Origin: a bacterium
Lineage (GTDB): Bacteria; Patescibacteriota; Minisyncoccia; Minisyncoccales; JAGGSE01
Assembly: GCA_021159225.1 (NCBI GenBank)
Contig: JAGGSE010000228.1
Span: 1 to 7,422 of the forward strand
DNA: 7,422 nt
Direction: 5' to 3'
Below the pieces are notes generated by a model. The model searched no databases. It saw only the letters and a program-made list of their open reading frames with translations, and was not told the DNA's origin. The translations under genes and the position numbers were made by a program. Shown in pieces: positions 4,901 through 7,422 of this stretch; within the stretch, counting starts at the first letter, position 1; every line of letters starts with the position of its first letter.

Positions 4901-5313
4901 ATTCCAATCCTTATAATAACGGTCGTCCCTTCAGTTGTTGCATCAGGAGTAACTACTCTACCGATTATTTTTTTCATTTTTTCTGAACTGAAAGTTGTTC
5001 CTGCGATAGAAGCGAAAGTTGTGGCTTTTCCTTCAGTTCCGCCTGCAACAAAGTCGTTATAAGAGAATGCCTCATTTGCTGCGCAGGTTACATGAGCCAA
5101 GCCAGAAACCTGCACAACAATGTCTTCTTTGGAGGCTGAAGTTCTTGAATCAACCTTTGTTGCAGAAACGCCAATTGGATTGACTGTTGCATCTGCTAAA
5201 GTAACATTTCCATTAGAATCCAAACCGACAATTCTCCCAGTGGGGATTTCTATTGTGGTTGAAGATGTTTCAAATTTCAAGAAATCCCCCCTTCCAACAG
5301 AATCATTTACCAT
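4894..5313 (-). CDS. Capsid decoration-like protein (DUF2190/gpD-like pattern)
   Basis: This 139-residue beta-rich protein sits immediately before the capsid gene, the usual place for a head decoration or stabilising protein. The pattern is GRIVGLDSNGNVTLADATVN (26-45), PIGVSATKVD (46-55), DIVVQVSGLAHVTCAANEAF (64-83), YNDFVAGGTEGKATTF (85-100), and IIGRVVTPDATTEGTTVIIR (116-135). The recurring I-G-V or I-G-R-V turn, the V-Q-V-S-G-L-A-x-V strand and the D-F-V-x-x-x-x-x-G-K-A segment are typical of DUF2190-type decoration proteins. It overlaps the scaffold gene by 11 bases and the capsid gene by seven, so the three are translationally linked. It is likely to bind outer capsomers and strengthen the shell. 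The family call comes from recalled patterns only. Confidence 0.75.
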   Translation of the reverse strand: MVNDSVGRGDFLKFETSSTTIEIPTGRIVGLDSNGNVTLADATVNPIGVSATKVDSRTSASKEDIVVQVSGLAHVTCAANEAFSYNDFVAGGTEGKATTFASIAGTTFSSEKMKKIIGRVVTPDATTEGTTVIIRIGIC

Positions 5314-5866
5314 ATTGAAGTTTCTTTAATTTTTCAAGTTCCTCCTGAGCTTCCTTAGCAGACATCTCTAGACCTGCTACTTGGAAATCTTTGATTTTTG
5401 TTTCCAAGGCAGCAATTTCTTTTGAATAATCCTTTGTAGTTTCTGGACTTTTTACGGTTTTGCCGAAGTTAACTTCCTTTGCTTTTGATAATGAGATCAA
5501 TTTCTTCAATTGATCAATAGAGAAATCCGCAACTTCTTCTTTTAATTTTTCATTTCCTTGAAGTTCTGCGAATTCCTCTAAAAGCCTGCTTTTCTCTTCC
5601 GCTTCTAATTTTTCAATTTTTTTAGCCATTTCTTTCTTTTCCTCATCCTCTTCTCCTTCTCCATCCCCTTCTTCGTCATCGCTCATTTTCTTTTTCTTTG
5701 GGTATGGATAAGGGTAAGGATAAGGATATTCTTTTTTCTTTTTCTTTGCTTCATCGACTAATTGCTGAATCGCCTCACTCAACTCTTCAATCTTAGCATT
5801 CAAGTCTCCGAACGCCGTTGCGAAGTCGAAAAAGTCCGACTCCATAGGCTCATCTTTTTGGTCCAT
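5303..5866 (-). CDS. Capsid scaffold-like protein with Tyr-Pro repeat and charge blocks
   Basis: This 187-residue, highly charged protein lies upstream of the decoration and capsid genes, the usual scaffold position. Residues 17-45 form an amphipathic helix ending in five Lys. Five Tyr-Pro units (47-56) follow, then KKKK, then an acidic block (63-76). Two further coiled-coil-like helices span 77-128 and 147-184. Long helices, low Cys and aromatic content outside the repeat, and strong charge are typical of tailed-virus scaffolds, which direct shell assembly and are then cleaved or expelled. The protease-like gene upstream could process it. The five repeats use both TAT/TAC and CCT/CCA codons, which argues for selection rather than fresh slippage. 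A TATA-like box sits about 26 bases upstream of ATG 5864-5866. Confidence 0.8.
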   Translation of the reverse strand: MDQKDEPMESDFFDFATAFGDLNAKIEELSEAIQQLVDEAKKKKKEYPYPYPYPYPKKKKMSDDEEGDGEGEEDEEKKEMAKKIEKLEAEEKSRLLEEFAELQGNEKLKEEVADFSIDQLKKLISLSKAKEVNFGKTVKSPETTKDYSKEIAALETKIKDFQVAGLEMSAKEAQEELEKLKKLQYGK

Positions 5867-5886
5867 ATTGAGAGAAAATTGGATTC

Positions 5887-5896
5887 AAATATAAAG
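5887..5896 (-). promoter_or_regulatory. Candidate TATA box for the scaffold-decoration-capsid genes
   Basis: On the minus strand this reads CTTTATATTT, centred about 26 bases before the scaffold ATG. That is the expected spacing for a leaderless archaeal transcript. It lies in a 50-base gap, one of the few breaks in the capsid module, so the abundant capsid proteins may have their own promoter. No clear BRE purine tract precedes it. Confidence 0.4.
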
Positions 5897-5916
5897 AAAA
5901 ATAGGGAAATTAGAGA

Positions 5917-6285
5917 TTATCCGATAATTTGGACAATTACTTTGGGAGCGCAAAGATTTGTTGTATCATTATTGTCTGCTCTTAATTTCATATAAGCAAA
6001 ACCTGCAGGTTCAACCGTAAAGGATTCAACAGATGCGGAAGCGACTGTTGTTGAAGTGAAAGGAACATTATCGTAAGTAGTTGCGGTTTCGGATCTTGTT
6101 ATGACATTAATGTCTGTATCATTTCCCGGATAAGTAGTAGAAGATTGATCTACTTGAATGATAATGGCTTTCGCATTTCTGCAATCTATTTCTGTATCTG
6201 TTGATGGAGCGACATTTGTTGCTCCTGTTCCAATAGTTCCCCATTCAAGAGTTATCTCATCCCTTCTATAAATTCCTGGTCTCAT
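5917..6285 (-). CDS. Beta-rich virion-type protein in the capsid module
   Basis: This 122-residue protein starts in an ATGA overlap with the membrane protein gene. It looks all-beta: EITLEWGTIGTGATNVAPST (10-29), TEIDCRNAKAIIIQVDQS (31-48), a D-I-N-V-I strand (58-62), YDNVPFTSTTVASASVESFT (71-90), then VEPAGFAYMKLRADN (91-105) and a closing strand PKVIVQIIG. The order of a polar lead strand, an x-x-I-D-C/V-x-x-A-x-x-I-x-I-x-V strand and a final P-x-G-x-x-Y-M-K-L-R strand is common in small structural proteins of tailed viruses. Two N-D-T sequons are present but there is no signal peptide, so they are probably not used. Placement between the protease and the scaffold suggests a head-associated role. 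I cannot name a family. Confidence 0.72.
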   Translation of the reverse strand: MRPGIYRRDEITLEWGTIGTGATNVAPSTDTEIDCRNAKAIIIQVDQSSTTYPGNDTDINVITRSETATTYDNVPFTSTTVASASVESFTVEPAGFAYMKLRADNNDTTNLCAPKVIVQIIG

Positions 6286-6509
6286 AATATAACTTGAACT
6301 ATTAATACAATAACACTGACAACACCGAAAGCGAAGCCAAGATAATAGTAAAGATTGTTGATTTTCTTTGAATGAGATTTTAAAATATCTTCATGCCTTT
6401 TAATAATTCCATTAATACTCCTCAAATGTTCCTCATTCTTTGTTGTTGTGACTAAGATTTCATCAACTTTTTCCCTAATATAGGCCAATTCGTCTTTTAT
6501 GCAGGACAT
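6282..6509 (-). CDS. Coiled-coil protein with C-terminal membrane anchor (XhlA/holin-like architecture)
   Basis: This 75-residue protein has a charged heptad-like helix at residues 4-50 and a single strong membrane segment near 54-75 (YYYLGFAFGVVSVIVLIVQV) that ends at the C-terminus. The layout of a short coiled coil plus one C-terminal membrane helix matches phage XhlA-type proteins, which help holins and lysins release virions. It also matches generic tail-anchored proteins. No lysin gene is in the window. The start overlaps the protease gene by 13 bases and the stop overlaps the next gene by four, so it belongs to the capsid operon. Besides lysis, it could tether assembling capsids to the membrane. 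The membrane topology is well supported; the role is not. Confidence 0.75.
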   Translation of the reverse strand: MSCIKDELAYIREKVDEILVTTTKNEEHLRSINGIIKRHEDILKSHSKKINNLYYYLGFAFGVVSVIVLIVQVIL

Positions 6510-7375
6510 ACTCCATCATAGCAAATTTTTGCATCTTGGACTTCTCCTTCTCTAACAAATGCAATGTGAGGAAACTCAAGGATTTTCTTGCATTCTCCGA
6601 ATTCTGAGTCTTCAAGAATTCTTACGGAAACAGCAGGGATTCTTTTGTTTGCTAATAAAATAGCGCAATCTCTTCCTGCGGTTGTATCAAACAGTTCGCA
6701 ATCAACGATTAATCTCTTCTTTTCTTCATCAAGTTCAAAATCAATGACTCTTCCAATTTCTGTTAAAATAGGGTCATTTGGACCAATATGATAAGTTACG
6801 ACAGGAACATTAAGAATTTTTGGTGCTGCTTCTTTAATAACTTCCCAAGGATAGAAAGTATCATGCCAAGTTCCTTCTGAAAATGCGACCGTCTTAAAGC
6901 GATAGGGAAATTTGATATCAGAGGAAAGAATTGTTTTGTCTTCTTTTTTGAAATCTTGGAGTTTGAAATAAAATTCTTTGGAGAAAGTTTTTGGAGAATC
7001 TTGCTTAATGACTTGAAACATTACGCCATCGGTTGATAGGAGATAATAGAGGCCTTTTAATTTTTTCCCATTGAATTTGACTTGAATTCTTTTTGGCTCT
7101 TCTCTCAATAGTTCATAAGTGCCTGAATCTATGATTTCTACATAGACAGGAATCTTCTTATTAGGATTGATTTTGGATTTTGGAGGGTATTTTCCTGGAG
7201 TGAAATATTCAAGATCATTTGAGAAAATTAATCCTGTTGCTTTGTTAAGAATCGGATTTTTATCTAAATGGAATTGGTATTTTCCAAATTTAAGATGATA
7301 GTCTGAGACCTCTGCTTTCCTGATAACTTCTTGGCCTTTCCAGAATCTTCGAGTGAGCAAAAATTTATTAACCAT
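6497..7375 (-). CDS. Prohead protease-like protein with extra N-terminal domain
   Basis: Residues about 155-282 follow the HK97-type (S78/U35) prohead protease pattern. The blocks are FKTVAFSEGTWHDTFYPWEV (160-179), APKILNVPVVTYHIGPNDP (184-202) with the probable catalytic His 196, IGRVIDFELDEEKKRLIVDC (207-226), DTTAGRDCAILLANKRIP (230-247), AVSVRI with the probable nucleophile Ser 250, and ILEFPHIAFV then DAKIC. Such enzymes cleave scaffold and capsid precursors during maturation. Residues 1-150 are an unrecognised Lys- and aromatic-rich region (for example WKGQEVIRKAEVSDYHLKFG, 12-31) not usual in this family. ATG 7373-7375 is the only start visible, but the same frame stays open for 15 more codons to the window edge (REEVAKFLLG...). 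The protein may therefore begin further upstream, possibly as a fusion. Confidence 0.8.
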   Translation of the reverse strand: MVNKFLLTRRFWKGQEVIRKAEVSDYHLKFGKYQFHLDKNPILNKATGLIFSNDLEYFTPGKYPPKSKINPNKKIPVYVEIIDSGTYELLREEPKRIQVKFNGKKLKGLYYLLSTDGVMFQVIKQDSPKTFSKEFYFKLQDFKKEDKTILSSDIKFPYRFKTVAFSEGTWHDTFYPWEVIKEAAPKILNVPVVTYHIGPNDPILTEIGRVIDFELDEEKKRLIVDCELFDTTAGRDCAILLANKRIPAVSVRILEDSEFGECKKILEFPHIAFVREGEVQDAKICYDGVCPA

Positions 7376-7422
7376 AAATGATTTATTTTTTCCTAATAAA
7401 AATTTAGCAACTTCTTCTCTCC

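Noticed and set aside
5120..5329. Plus-strand open frame of 69 codons opposite the decoration gene
   Set aside because: It is antisense to a well-supported gene, and its residues look like a mirror of beta-rich coding with no motif of its own.
5762..5995. Plus-strand open frame of 77 codons across the scaffold start and the 122-residue gene end
   Set aside because: It crosses a gene boundary and the likely promoter, and has no recognisable domain.
6588..6791. Plus-strand open frame of 67 codons inside the protease-like gene
   Set aside because: It is Ser-rich because it is antisense to Glu/Lys-rich coding, which is a typical shadow.
1..7422. CRISPR array, tRNA, rRNA, insertion sequence or integrase
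   Set aside because: I saw no regularly spaced repeats, no tRNA-like cloverleaf sequence, and no transposase or integrase motif in any frame read.

Overview
This AT-rich window reads as part of an uncultured tailed (HK97-lineage, Caudoviricetes-type) virus or provirus. All 16 genes lie on the minus strand, so transcription runs from position 7422 towards 1, and most genes overlap or abut. An archaeal host, possibly a small-genome lineage such as DPANN, is an inference. It rests on an Hjc-type resolvase-fold protein, an AbrB-type regulator, AT-only start contexts with almost no Shine-Dalgarno signal, TATA-like boxes at leaderless spacing, and oligo-T tracts after genes. No marker gene here settles the host. 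No tRNA, rRNA, CRISPR or insertion sequence was seen.

Region 1, capsid module (7375 to about 3339, in transcription order): a prohead protease-like protein with a long unrecognised N-terminal domain; a small coiled-coil/membrane protein; a beta-rich virion-type protein; a highly charged scaffold-like protein with a Tyr-Pro repeat; a decoration-like protein; the major capsid protein; a 37-residue Gly/Arg-rich micro-gene; and a 160-residue Ala/Thr-rich protein. Protease, scaffold, decoration and capsid protein follow the canonical tailed-virus order. Terminase and portal are not visible and would be expected upstream, beyond 7422.

Region 2, accessory cassette (3265 to 1773): a 41-residue AbrB-like regulator, a glycosyltransferase, an Hjc-like protein whose first catalytic acid is replaced by Gln, and a 48-residue protein with the cysteine spacing of the ClpX zinc finger. 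All four are joined by overlaps. A TATA-like box lies just upstream of the regulator.

Region 3, surface module (1764 to beyond 1): two small beta-type virion proteins, a secreted 214-residue protein with paired cysteines and many N-glycosylation sequons, and the start of a membrane-anchored protein of the same type that runs off the window. A glycosyltransferase next to sequon-rich exported proteins suggests work at the host or virion surface. That link is inferred from gene order.

Three small genes (37, 41 and 48 codons) fill gaps of 142 to 215 bases. With them placed, no stretch longer than 300 bases lacks a gene.
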